This document shows positions 51,357 through 63,799 of a stretch of 64,000 nt of DNA, in pieces. Positions within the stretch are counted from its first letter, which is position 1. Each line of letters begins with the position of its first letter. This DNA is from Nautilus pompilius. Taxonomy: Eukaryota; Mollusca; Cephalopoda; Nautilida; Nautilidae. The translations under genes and the position numbers were made by a program. Under the pieces are notes generated by a model. The model was not told the origin of the DNA. It saw only the letters and a program-made list of their open reading frames with translations, and ran no database searches. The stretch lies in contig JACATO010001137.1 of assembly GCA_018389105.1 (NCBI GenBank), positions 489,333 to 553,332 on the forward strand. The letters are read 5' to 3'.

Positions 51357-53129
51357 TAGCTTAGTTTTGCCACCAACACTTCGTAAATATCAAAATTAAT
51401 ACCCTGGAAAGTATGAACTTATTGTGTGGTAGTCCTAAAAGTGAGTAAAGAATGGTCAGCCCCAGCATGCTTGAAAATTTGAAGGAATAAAACTCTCAAA
51501 ATTTTCATCAGTCAATATATTGTTTAATGAAGTCACCAACTGACAAAATTTTGCAAAAAAATATAGTGCCAATAATTGTCCTCAGATAATAAGCACAAAT
51601 TGACATTCTAGTGCAATATTGAAGGTGGGTGTCTCTTTCCAACATCTTTCCTTCAAAGATTTTGAGTCTAATCTAAAAGGACTTAGATAATTGTGTTAAA
51701 ATGTTATTGTTTCTTAAATAAAAATAGTCAACACAATTTAAGGCTGGTAATTATAGTATTATTTATTGACAAACTGATGTTTTACATACATAATCTAATT
51801 TCCTCAAATCTCATTTTTTGTGAAATGCAGTATGACAGTTTTATAAACAAACTGATGATGTAATATATTTGGTAAATGTTTATTTTCACATGAATCTGTA
51901 GTTTTTCTAGTTGCTGCAGAGTATGTTAATGATGAGTACAAAACTTAAAATATTCATTAAGGCTGCAGTGAATTTTACATGGTTTTAATGCAATTCTTTC
52001 AAGTGAAGCATAATTTAATTTTATTAAATAAATATATAATAGTATTTTCAGATTAACAATTAAGAAAAGCAACATTTGTACAAGGTTTGATTTTAAACAA
52101 TTTTTTTTACTGATCCATGGATGTGATTTGAATAATCTAAATTCTGTTAAGTAAGGTAATGATAAATGAGAAACAGTTCTAGAGTATTATACTTTGGAAA
52201 TTTTATTTACAATAAAAACGTTTTACTTTCATTGGCTTCAATGTAAAAAAAATTAAGTAAAAGCAAATAGCCAATGCTAATAACATGTTTTAAAGGGTTT
52301 GTGTTGTCTAAATCCTACGTGATACAGATTAATGCTTATGATACATTAAGCAATGTCAGCCAGAGATTGATTATATTTTGGTGACCAAAAGTAGCAATTA
52401 TTCTGTATAATTTCCTGATATCACACCATGCTTCATATTTTAATGTCTTGGGTTTAGTGTAAATGATACTGACATTAAATAGTCAATAAATTAGTTTACT
52501 TTTGTTATTGATTTCTTTATTAACTTATTAAATTTGATGGAATTTTTACGATTTATTTTATTGATAACTAAACAAGTTTGTGAACTAATCTTTTAACAGA
52601 TAGCAATCATCTTTTATCTGCCCATGGCTCAACATTTGTGATTATTTTGGAAGCATTGTCATTCTGTCTTGTTGCCTGTAATTTTTTTACATCATGAAAA
52701 AAATACGTTTTGCATACTTGGGTCAAAATTAAACTGTCAAAAAGTACATTTGCAACTTGAAGCCATACAATTTTTATTTGGTACACGCTGTCAGTATTGA
52801 AACTATATGTTATCTGACATTTAACAAGAAAAATCACTGTATAAAAATTAATGTTCTTTGTATTTGCTATACAAAACACTAGAATTGCCATAACTCCTGT
52901 CTGGACAGTAGAACTCCAACAAGAAACTAATTTTCAGAACATTATATTACATTTCAAATATATTTTTAAAAAATGTTTCACTTTATTAATTTTTTAAAAT
53001 TTGTGTTATCATTAATTAAATGGTTGAAAATCAATAAAAAATGTGTTCACAAAATACATTAAAAAAAGTTGAATTTATTTGTCATGTTTCTGGTGATGGA
53101 TGACCACAGTTATTTCCTTCCTAGCTAAG
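51357..53129. other. AT-rich stretch, nothing recognised
   Basis: No open frame with a recognisable domain and no element ends. The minus-strand frame at 52607-52891 has no family resemblance. Confidence 0.4.
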
Positions 53130-53137
53130 CCTCTAAG

Positions 53138-53626
53138 ACTGATTCTCAAACAGGGGTAAATATATCATACCTGCAAATTAAGAATTAATTCTGTAATACA
53201 CTATACCTGGTCAACTTGTATTAGAAAAATTACAGCTGGCATGGGTGTAGATCCTTGGGGGATGCATTCCTCTTTGATGTAGGATGTACTATCTACCAAA
53301 CCTCCTAAAATTCCTTTGTTTTTGATAATAAAATCAAATTTATTCATTCAAAATTTATGAATCATAAAAACAAAAATGTTCATATATTTTATCCCACAAA
53401 AATTTGTTCTGAAAAAACTCCTTTTATTGTTAGGATTTTATTTATTTTGTTGTCTTTTGATTGTAAATAAATTTCCTCCTCCTCTTAATAATAATAAAGT
53501 TGTTCCATAATCTTTTTTCTGTGCCTCTATGCTGGCTATACATTTTCTTGCATGGGAGTAAGAGGGTAAATGGCAAAATAGATCAAGCCAAGGGGGTAAA
53601 TGACAGAGGAAGGGTTGAGAATCACT
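53138..53626. mobile_element. hAT-type MITE, 489 bp
   Basis: Ends ACTGATTCTCAAAC (left) and AGTGATTCTCAACC (right, minus strand) form imperfect inverted repeats. They are flanked by an 8-bp near-perfect target duplication, CCTCTAAG (53130-53137) and TCTCTAAG (53627-53634). The interior is AT-rich with repeated GGGTAAAT motifs near the right end and no coding capacity. Confidence 0.65.
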
Positions 53627-55353
53627 TCTCTAAGAGGTAGATCCCTCCCACTTAGAAGTAAAATCTCTGGGTCAGCTCTGCAACAGCTGAAAGTTATGCT
53701 AATGATGATAATCTTGTGTTCTTTTGTCTTCTCATATAGTTTCCTCCCAATGCATAACCTTATGGTTGGTTAGGTTTTTATTGCTACTTTTAAAGAAAAT
53801 AATTTCAATTTTAAAGTTCTTTTATAAATTGGGAGGAATATCAGCCTGCATATTTTTGATAAATTACATAATAAAGAGAAAATGAATTTGCACAAAACAA
53901 ATTTTAGATATTTTAACTAAATTCTAGAAACTTAGATTTTATAGATATAAACATTTGAAAAAGTTAATCATGTAACTCCTTGATATATTGACATTTGTTA
54001 ACTTTTTTCAGGTTGCTGACTTCTCTCAATTTTTGGGTATTTGTGTTACTTATAATTTTTCTTCATTGGCTTTGAGTTGAGAAAATATTATCATTGTTTT
54101 CACATTTTGTGCTCAATTTCATTTACAGATTTTCACACCTAAGATTGTTGTAATTTGATAAATGTGCATCTGTTCTCCGAGTCTCTACCCAGATTGAGAT
54201 ACATCATGGAGGTAAATTCACCCATGAATTTAGATTTTTCAAAGACTTTATCATAAAAATATCCATAATCTTGGAGATTTGCACTTGAAACTTCATTTAT
54301 TTCTTCATATAGATAAATTTATCCAACCTGTGAGTCTGGCTGGCCCAGAATATTATTTTTATGCATTTTAAAACCCCCCTTTTAAGAAGCTTGTAAGATT
54401 ATTAATAGCCCACATACACCTAAATGCTCCACAAAGAATATAAGGATTAAAATTATAAATGTAAAATTCTCTACTTATTATAGAGAGAAAAATAAAGTAT
54501 TACTATTTCATTTAAAAAAAGTTTATTACCACAAACATGCATAACCCTTTACAAATAACACTACTTTCTCCAAATTCAAGTTAAGTTTTAAATATATAAT
54601 GTAATTCTCAGTATATTTAAAATGCAAAACCAATATATACCATACTTGCCAACTTTTCAAAATTCTCATGGGGTAGATTTCACGCAACTCGCAGGAAATC
54701 AAGCTAAACTGATTTAAAGCCCATCAGTTTGCAAATACTCATGCATTCTTTGATTTTGCCATTTGTTTTAAATTTTTAAATTCTGCAAACCTCAAGATAT
54801 CATCATCTTTTTATTTTTGTAAATTTCAGATCTTAACAATGTTTTTCCACTTCCAGTAAACAGGGTTGAGGCACCAAATGTACATGTATATACTTGTGTA
54901 TATTTATAACACCATTGAGGGAGTAATTTCTTTGGCTATTCTTCTTATGGTTTTACTCATACTTAGTTGAGAATTAATTTAAATATTTGTTTTCATTTTT
55001 GAAAACCTCACACATATCTTGAAATATTGATTGGAAATATTAAATGTACAAGGAATAAATTATATCATTACATTTAAATCAAAAATACAGAACATGTCTG
55101 AAAATATTTACTGCAACAACCACAAATGAAAATGAAAGATAAAGACAGCTACTATTGAAAATATCACCCACATAATCTGGAATAACACAATAAGAAACAT
55201 GAAAATTCTAATCTTAGTAAACAATGAAGAATTAAAAATTTGAGCAGGGTTCCCCTATCCTGGGCCTTTAAAAAAATTCTAGTTTAAATAAAAACAATAA
55301 ACTTAATTATGGATACAACATAATCAGTCCGAAATTTAAAGCATTCATAAATG

Positions 55354-55500
55354 TCAAGTGTAAAATGAAATAGGCCTAATCTTGTAAAATGCATCTGTTT
55401 TCGAAGTACATTTGAGCACCAAAGGAAATTCTGTTTCCATAGATGTCTTGAATGTGCACTTATAGCGTTTTCTCTTCGCATTAGTTGCCAAAGAAGCCAT
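55354..55500 (-). pseudogene. 48-residue transposase N-terminal remnant
   Basis: ATG at 55500 opens 48 codons (MASLATNAKRKRYKCTFK...) ending in TGA at 55354-55356. It reads a basic KRKRYKC start, then TEFPLV, then SKTDAFYKIRPISF. This resembles the opening of BED/zinc-finger transposases, where KTDAFCKIC would supply the first Cys pair; both Cys are absent here. The rest of the protein is missing. The longer frame in another phase (55284-55481) is a shadow. Confidence 0.4.
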
Positions 55501-55602
55501 TTTGAGTAATAACGTGATCAATCACACTTGGTTTAGAACCATAAATACAACCGATGTCTTATTTGTATAATCGCTTTCCATTGGCTAAGAAGTAAGTGAA
55601 GC

Positions 55603-55903
55603 GAGTACTCTGTTTAGGGTTAGGGGCAGTCGGAAAGTCTTCTACCCAAAAAGAGTAGAGGCGAGGGGCGCCTTTTGCCTTTGGCCTGCCTATCTGGCTG
55701 GGAAGGTTAGGTGCGTCGGGACAGGTTTTCAGACTTGACGTGCTGAGGCCTTTTTTCCAAAGATTGGCTTTTGGATGGGGAAGCGGTCACTCTAACATGG
55801 GGTGCTTCAGTGCCTCAACCAGCCTTTTAGGCCATAACGGAAGCTTGCTCCAAACCGGGCTTCGGCCACCACTTATGCATTCACCACAAAAAGATTTTAA
55901 AAA
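55603..55903 (+). mobile_element. GC-rich SINE with 16-bp target duplications
   Basis: A 301-bp block much richer in G and C than its surroundings is flanked by near-perfect direct repeats AAGAAGTAAGTGAAGC (55587-55602) and AAGAAGTAAATGAAGC (55904-55919). It ends in an A-rich tail CACAAAAAGATTTTAAAA. This is the signature of LINE-driven retroposition. It begins GAGTACTCTGTTTAGGG. No tRNA A/B box pair is evident. TTGGATGGGGAAGC with GGGGTGCT further on is loosely like the 3' part of 5S rRNA, but this is weak. The tail resembles the AAAAAGAT ends of the repeats at 4.1-4.7 kb. Confidence 0.75.
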
Positions 55904-57949
55904 AAGAAGTAAATGAAGCCCAATTTCCGGCATGAATCACGTATTTACTCAACTGGTTTTGCTATAGAAAGCAAACAATTGGCTGATGTTTACTGGGAAA
56001 TTTTGAATTTATGATAAAGTTAATTATTGTTACACAAATCAGACGACTCAGAAAAAATGGGTGTACGTGCCTAAAATCGGAAGAAATGACCAATTCTTAA
56101 AACTTGATCAGTAGATTGGATGAAAGGTTCAAATTTTGGAGACTCCTGCCCAAATCGGGAAAATTGGCAGCTCTGTTGATAGAGATATTAAAATTACAAT
56201 CTCCTGATAAGGTTTTGATTCCCATAACAATACAGATGGCAAAATGAAGCTGAAGTTTGTAAAACTTCAGCTTTATCTAGACTATTCTTCAGTGAGCTTT
56301 CCAACTTAGTCCTCCATATTATCATATCAGTTTTTACCTGACTTGTACTGTTCTAACCCTGCCTAGAAGCACTGTTCTGTGATAAAATAACTGTATGTTT
56401 AGTCAACACCCATAATGTAAATGTGGGATTGAAACAATACAGATTTGTCATTACATAGGGTTTTATTAATGAGGAAGAACTATGCATCATAGGTCCTATA
56501 GTTCAACCTGTGTTGATAACAGCTTTTAAAGTAGTGGAGTGAGGTGGTATACAAGAGGTTAAGTAAATTTTAGTATTTACAGACCCTGACTGCTCTCTTT
56601 ATTCTTTTACTTCAGATTCATTCTACAATGATTGTCATTCAACCAAATGTACATAATATTCTTTTTTAGCAGAGATGTTTTGTTACTGTTTTAGTTTAAC
56701 TTTTAGAACCTGAAATACATTTTAAAATAGAGGTTATTTAGCGTAATCCCTTTTAATTGAAACAATTAAAGGTCAATATATTCATAAGATTCGTATGTTC
56801 TCATATAAAATTCTGTTTCCATTCCATTATCATACCATACTAACTGAAGACAAATATTATTGCACATTTTAAAAAAATTATTAAATTTAGATTTCTATGT
56901 GGAGGGGGTTAATTATTTCTAACACCCATATTAAAACATCCTATTAATAATAATTTAAAAATTAAAAATAATGATATTTAAAAGATACTCAATGTACATT
57001 AATACAAATTAAATACCAAGTTTTTATTCAAAATTGCACTTATTTTATCATGGAAAACAGGTAAGCTAATCAGTGTTAAAGGAGCTCTTTGTATTATTAA
57101 AATACAATGCATCTATAAGTAGTGTAATAAAAAAAATTATAATAAAATAGCATTCCTCAAAATGTTTTCTCTTATGTATTATTGTGTTTTTCTTTACAAG
57201 TGGTTATATTTTCCAATAAACTACAGACAAAATACTTAACTAATAATAAAGTAAAATTGAAATGCAATTCTATTACATTTATATAATCTTTTGAAATGGG
57301 AATAAAACACTAAGAGAACATTGTAAACAGAATTATATTCAAGTGTATGTTACTTCATAGAACATTTTTTTTTTTGAATATGAGATCGGAAAGAAGCTGC
57401 TTCTACAAATAGCCCTCTCCAGTGGTATAAGTAAATTAGTTAATGCATCTAAATGTTTACTGATTTGTAGGCTAAAATAGTATGTAAAGTTGGTCATGCA
57501 CTCCAACTTAGAAGCACTAATAATTGTGTTGAACTGGGTGTATATTTATCAACACATTGAAAAATGTGTGGTTTAATTGGAATGGTACTGATGTTTTTAT
57601 AAAGGGTTATATTAATAAGGAAATCACAATCCCTATGTTTGAAGGATAAGTGGAGTGCAAATGCACTCCAGGGTTTTTAAAAAATGAATATCTTATTTAC
57701 TGTTGAACAAATACAAAACCCAGTCTAAACACAATAAATGCTTTTAGTATAAAAATTAAAAAATATATATATATTTTTTCACCATTCCAAAAAAATAAAA
57801 TAATCTAATTTTGAAATTAATATTCCTCTGCTTTGCAATCTAGTAAGCATCCTCATCACATTGTCATAGCCTTTCACAATCAGTTTAAATAGATAAAGAT
57901 TAACCAAGAAGTGAAGGTAACAGTGCCAGAGGATCTAAACATGCAAAAA

Positions 57950-59650
57950 AAGTAACAACTTTAACATAAAAAGTGGAAGTGCTGGATAAACTAGACTCAG
58001 GCATAAGTGCATTGGCTGTTGGCTATGCATAGACCCTGGCATCAATGAATCAACAGTGCACTCTATTAAGAGTAAAGCAAATGAAATTCACCATAATGCT
58101 TCTATTAGTGACCCTAAAAGTGAAAAAGCATCTCATTTTGTGAGGAAAAAAGTTGTCGTAAAAATGGAAAGGGTCCTAAGCTTGTGGATTGAAGACGTGA
58201 GCCAAAAGAGTGCTCATTGACTAAGCAGTCATAGAGGACAAAACCGTTAGATTTTTAGCAGGAAAACCAATAGTGAGGGATAACAAATTGACTTTTACTG
58301 CAAAGGCTGGTTTGATAACTTCAAGCACCATTTTTTGCTTCACAATGTCAGGCTCATAAGGAAGCATCAGCTGACCATGAAGTGGCATACACCTACCATA
58401 AAGAATTATGGAAGTTCATCAAAGGGTTACAAACCCAAACAAGAGTTTAACACCAATGAAACAGTTTTATGGTGGAAGTATATGCATATGTGAACATACA
58501 TCTCCAAAGAAGGGAAGATGAAATCAGGGTTCATGGCTGTGAAGAAATGCATTACCTTTTTCCTATGAGACAATGCAGCTGGCCACATGGTGAAACCAAT
58601 GTTTCTTTATTGGTTGGAGAATTCTCAGGCCTTGAAAGGCAAAACAAGGGCTTTCTGCCTGTATTCTACCAATCAAAGCATGGGTGATGTCTGCTGTTTT
58701 CATGGATTGGTTCCACAACAGTTTCATATTGGAGGATTAAAAATATCTGCAGGAAAAGAAACAAGTTCAAAGTTTTATTGATTCTTGACAATGCTCTGTG
58801 CCACCCCAAGAGTCTTGAATTAGAACAAGATAGAGGTGGTATTCTTGCCTCTCAACACTATATCTTTCATCTAACTCTTGGATCAGGGCATCATCTCAAG
58901 GTTCTACTACACCTGCTGTACTTTTGAATACATCTGTAGGGCAATGGAGACTGATGCTGAAGTGGACTTGAGGAAATGTTGGAATGATTACAACATTGCT
59001 GATTGCATCACTAACATCATAGAATCACAAGATGAACTTGAGGAATCTATGGTTAATGCATGTTGGCAGGAGTTATAGCAAGAGGTGGGTGACTTTATGG
59101 GATTCCCATCTGCTGCAGAAGTAGTCAGAAAAATCATTTAACTTGTGCATGAAGTTGGGAGAGAAATTTTCTGGTATGGAAAATGATGAGGTGAGTGAAC
59201 TACAGAGGACCTAGAAAAACTTGTAAATAGTGACACAGAAGCTGAAATTCCCGCATGGACACACGAGAAAATTTTGGAAGTATCAAGAACTTCAAAATAT
59301 TTGATGATTTGTCAATGGAACAAAGTATCATATGCAAAAAGTAGAAAGTGCTATTGCTCTGTATGCTGCCATTTATAAGGAGTGAAAAAGAAAGCATCAT
59401 AACTCCCTATAACGATATTCTTAATGAAATGTAAACCTTTGGTTCATGAAACAGAAGCCCATTCCTTCTTCACCACCGGCATCTTCTATGTCATCATCCT
59501 CACCTCATGTTTTCAGATGATTCCAATATATCATATCTGCAGTCAGGGATCATATGGAGCAGCAGTACTGTCAAAAAGATCATCATCATCACTATCATCT
59601 ACATCATCTTCAGTGTCATCATCATCAACATGAATCATCATTACTGCTAC
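57950..59650 (+). pseudogene. Tigger1-like (TIGD1 type) transposase relic
   Basis: Many stops and frame shifts, but the order of Tigger1 blocks is clear on the plus strand: an N-terminal KVEVLDKLDSGISALAVGYA helix-turn-helix (about 57975), FNTNETVLWW (first catalytic block, with Asp replaced by Asn at 58455-58457), ILDNALCHPKS (second Asp, about 58782), MDQGII (third Asp, 58878), then FEYICRAMETDAEVDLRK and WNDYNIADCI. The tail runs through an ATC-repeat-rich stretch (59577-59650) matching the Ser/Asp-rich C-terminus. Inverted ends were not located. It is old and inactive. Confidence 0.8.
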
Positions 59651-61060
59651 CTCTTCACTTTAAACTCCAAATTATTGAAGGTCACTGATTCAGTGTATAG
59701 TATTGTACAATATTTTTTCACATATTTTGTTTTTAGGTTTTCCTTCTTTGTGTAGTGTGTGTAAGTGTTTATCCATGGTTTCTAGTGCAATATTAGGGCC
59801 AAAAGTGTTCCTTGGGTACATATGTAAAGGTCATGGTGCTATCTGTGACTGTGATTGTAAAATATTTTCGTTCTCATAACAGACTATCAAAGCCAATGAA
59901 ATTTATTGCTGCTAGTTATTTGAAATTCTTTTTTTATAGATTTTTAAGTGATACCTTTTGAAGATCTAGCATATAGATCTTTATATAGTGTTCTTTTGTA
60001 TATGAATTGTGGGTATGTTTTTTTCTACTTAGCTGATTTTTAAAATTTTAATAATGAAAAAAAAAAACTGACATTTCTCTCATCCTGTGTTAAAAACAAA
60101 GCAGTCTGGCAATCTCTTTTAGTTAAAGTTATTTCATGGACACAAACATTCTTTCTAATGCTGGAACTGTTGAAGAGCCTTAAATGAACAAGTTTGAAAT
60201 GGTCTGCTTTACCATGGAGGAGATAAAAACCTGCTGATCCTTGCCACCAGAGGTGAATTATCCTTGAATAATGAAAATCTGATGGAATGAGATTAACTCT
60301 TTTTCAAATTTTGTCTTATGGCCTAAGCACTCAATTTTTGGTCCAAAGTTTGTTTTTATAAAATTTTCTAGTTACAATATAATTAACTAACTTTGATAGC
60401 TGCTCACAGGTTATAAGAGTTTGGTTCCATAATGTGATATAACCATTATTGAGAAAAATGACATTTTCGATTTCTGTTTAACTAATAGCATCTGCATCTA
60501 TTTTTTTCATTCTAATATTTTATATACAATGCCTACATCTACACACTACACAAACAAAAACATTTTTAAAAAATGGATCTGCAATTTACTGAAGTAGGCT
60601 GATGGTAACTTACAAAATTTGAACTCAGTGTTTATCACATTTTCAGACCAAAAGTTTAAGTGGTCAGGTAATACTGCAGTTAATAGGTTAAGATATTATG
60701 CAAACAGATGTAGCCAAGCTAAAATGGGTTGTTGAAAGACCTCATCTTTTTGTAAGTTTCATTTTCTCATGCTATATGACAAATACCCTAAGCTCCAACT
60801 AACCTACTGTTTGGTGAATGTTTGCATATGTTTTTGTTTAATATGTGAAACTGTTTGTGGTACAGTTGTTTGAAATCAACATATTTAAAAATTCCTTAAA
60901 TAGGCTGTTCTTGAACACAAATCAATGGTGTAATCCATTCTTAGATATTTTTCCTCCATTCTATTAGACTGTTGGCATTTTGAGACTACATGATGATCAA
61001 AAAGTAGCTATGCAGTGGAAAATTTATTAAGTTTTTATTTCAATACAATACCTCTTACAA
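59651..61060. other. AT-rich stretch, nothing recognised
   Basis: No gene or element could be identified. The first 100-150 bases may still belong to the Tigger1-like element. Confidence 0.4.
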
Positions 61061-61067
61061 TAAAGTA

Positions 61068-62015
61068 TTACAATAAATTCTGAAAATGAGCCCCACTCAT
61101 GTTTAAACATTTTTTCATATTCTCAAAAACGTTTTGCAATTCTTCAGATGTTATTTCTCTAATGATGTTTTGCTTCAGTTCATCGATGGAATGGAGATTG
61201 TTTTCAAAGACCTTCACTTTCGCTGCTCCCCCAGAGGTATGAGGTGAGGAGGCAGGCCAAATTCCTCCCGGTATCAGCCGATCACCAAACACTACTTCCA
61301 GCAGTTTCATTGATTGAGCAGATGTGTGATCAGTGGCTCCGTCCTGCTGGAAGTAGGTGTCTTCGATTTCTTCATCCAACTCAACAATAAAAGGATACAG
61401 TATGCCGTTTCAGTAACGCTTTGAATTGATGGTTTTTTGCAAATATATAGGCCTGATAATGAATTTCCTTCATACAGCCACCAATACACCGATCTTTTTG
61501 TCATGAGTGGTTTCTCAAACAGTTCATGAGGATTAGAAGTAGACCAATTTCTGGCATTCTGGCTTTAACATATCCAGAGAGATGAATTACTTTATACTGG
61601 TAAAAATTTAACTCCTTTAAGGCACTATGCATGCTCCCTCCCATGTGAAACATTTACTTGTTGAGAAAGTTGACACAGCGATTTTGAAGGGTTCTGAATC
61701 TTTGTGTCTGAAACTTTTGACACCTTCTTCTTGTCCAACACTTTTGGTCCACCTGATCATGGATAATCCTCAACTGGTCCAGTAACTTCAAAATTTGCTA
61801 ATCGATGGCATTACAACCTTTTTTGTTTGGAAGTTTTCCATCAGGAAATTCTTGTAAGAATTCATTTTTAACTCCTGTGGTATATTTACCGTTATTCGCG
61901 ATCACTTTCTTGATTATAAGGATTTGTTTGGCATATGAAAGAAACCACTACACAAAAATTGAATTAACTGCCAACACCTGTTGGTTATTTTGGACAGTAC
62001 AAAACAACAAAGCAC
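61068..62015 (-). pseudogene. Tc1/mariner-type transposase relic (Mos1-like annotation class)
   Basis: Reading the minus strand from 62015 downward: FLQEFPDGKLPNKKGCNAI (N-terminal helix-turn-helix), a linker, SQQVNVSH and LKELNFYQYKV (second DNA-binding part), HLSGYV (after the first catalytic Asp), an R..GPYIF-like block, then YFQQDGATDHTSAQSMKLL (second Asp) and KVKVFENNLHSIDELKQNI to the end. The segment that should carry the third Asp (SPDLTPCDFFLW in relatives) is replaced by SPHTSGGAAK, so it is deleted or mutated. Several frame changes occur between 61500 and 61900. The inverted repeats were not identified with confidence. Confidence 0.75.
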
Positions 62016-63780
62016 AAGGAGAGGAATTAAAAATGATTACAAATATACTTAGTTACTTTCTGATCACTCTGAACTATTAGCTGGTAGCTTATTAAGTATT
62101 TCTGAGATTTTGAGAAACTAGTACAGAAATAAAATTTCACAGTATATTAGTAATAAATGAGTCAGTCAACCAATGGCAATTTCTGTAGCAGACAGAGTGA
62201 TTATAATTCTTCTGTCATCATTTGCTTTAGAATTGGTACAGTATATCAGTCTAAGACAGCATAGTACTTTCCTGTAGTTCATATGATTATAAATTTGCTT
62301 GTAAATGGTGGCACACCTGGTCCAGTATAATTATATTATTTGATTTCTTCATCTCCATTTCCACTTGCTTTGTCAGCAAGCATGTTTGTTTGTTCATCTG
62401 TTGATGCATTTCAGACAACTGCTTTCAACTCCATGCAATTTTCGTAGAATCTAAGCAAAATTTTGTTTAAAAGAGAGAACAGTTATTTTCTGTTTTTTGT
62501 ACTCTTCTTTACTCAAAGTATAGCTCACTACTAGCTTTGTAGTAGTATTTTTGGTCAACTTTTTTTTTTTTTGCAAGAGAATCATGCAGCACATCAAATA
62601 TATGTTAAGTTTTTAAAACTTATAAACCTACCTATTATTGAATTTTTAATATTAATTATTCAATGATCTGTTTCCATACAAATAAAAATATAATATCATT
62701 AATAAAATAATGGGTATTATTAAGTCATCCCTTATTTCTATTCTGAAAACTTGATTAGGTTAGTCATCTGATTAAGCATACCTTATCTGTTGAGTTAATA
62801 CTGTATAAGTTGCTTCAAACAAATTCTAATAAATTATTAAGTTGTCTCATAAGTTAATTAACTGTTTTGCTGCAGCAACTCACACATTGTGACCAGAATA
62901 ACATTGCTGAAAATTGTGTTAGGCCCAGGATTATGGCCTGCTGAACTTATAAGATGGCCACTTTGATTTGTTAATAGTAATTTTTTTTATTGGTTTACTG
63001 CTAAAATAAGGTCACATGGAAAAACTTAGCAGTGAAACAGTTAAGAGTTACATTAGTTTATGGAAATATGTAGCACTATCACAAATTTTTATGCATATGA
63101 AAGAATTTAAAAAAAAAAAACACTTCCTTTTAGAACTCATATTTTGAGAAACCTGTCAATAATCAACATTTCTAAAAAGAGAGTGGAACTGTGAGCTATA
63201 CGGAATAAAGCATTTTAAAAAAGTTTAGTTATGTTAATATAGATCCTATCTTCAGATATGATGTTTCAAGTATTTTTAATTGATTGCTCAACTGCCGATC
63301 TGCTGTGTACTTTGAACAAAGCTATTTTTACTATTACATTACTCACATAAGCACACCTAGATTCCACAAATATAATGATCATACAGAAATTTTAAAATTC
63401 TAATGGAATCATACTTGATTTAATTGTAGTTTCAAGACTAAAAGCTTTTCTTTGTAAAGATAGGATGGTACTGATAATTGAAACCTATTTTTAATAGTAC
63501 AGACAGGTTTCTAATTCAAATCTCTAAATTATCTTGTCAAAACAAAGCCAGTCCCAAAATTATGTATTCCCCAACTTTACATAAGATCTAAAATTACTTT
63601 TTTTAAAAAAATTCCTTTCCAACATGTAGGAGGATTGTGTTTGTTGTGTGGAGAGTATTGCAGTTGGTTGCTTCCTTTCTCACGAGACAGTGAGTTCCTA
63701 CTCTTGTTTATGTGTGCAGCATCTGTTGCAATACATTTCATGTTGTATTCTTACAGGTTTTAGCCTTGTAATCATTGCCA
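62016..63780. other. AT-rich stretch, nothing recognised
   Basis: No coding potential beyond short frames. The composition becomes slightly less AT-rich from about 63630, perhaps the 5' part of the element beginning at 63800. Confidence 0.35.
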
Positions 63781-63799
63781 AGAAATAATGCAGTGATTC

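Larger units (their letters stand above)
54641..56175 (-). mobile_element. Defective DNA transposon, about 1.5 kb, containing a SINE
   Basis: Left end CATACTTGCCAACTTTTC and right end (minus strand) CAGAGCTGCCAATTTTCC are imperfect inverted repeats sharing TGCCAA.TTTTC. GGGGTAGA- and GGAGTCTCC-type subterminal sequences lie inside. A short minus-strand open frame at 55354-55500 could be the remains of a transposase N-terminus. No clear target duplication was seen. An independent SINE (55603-55903) is inserted upstream of that frame. Confidence 0.5.

Noticed and set aside
55614-55625. Telomere-like TTAGGGTTAGGG
   Set aside because: There are only two units, inside a SINE; this is not evidence of an interstitial telomere.
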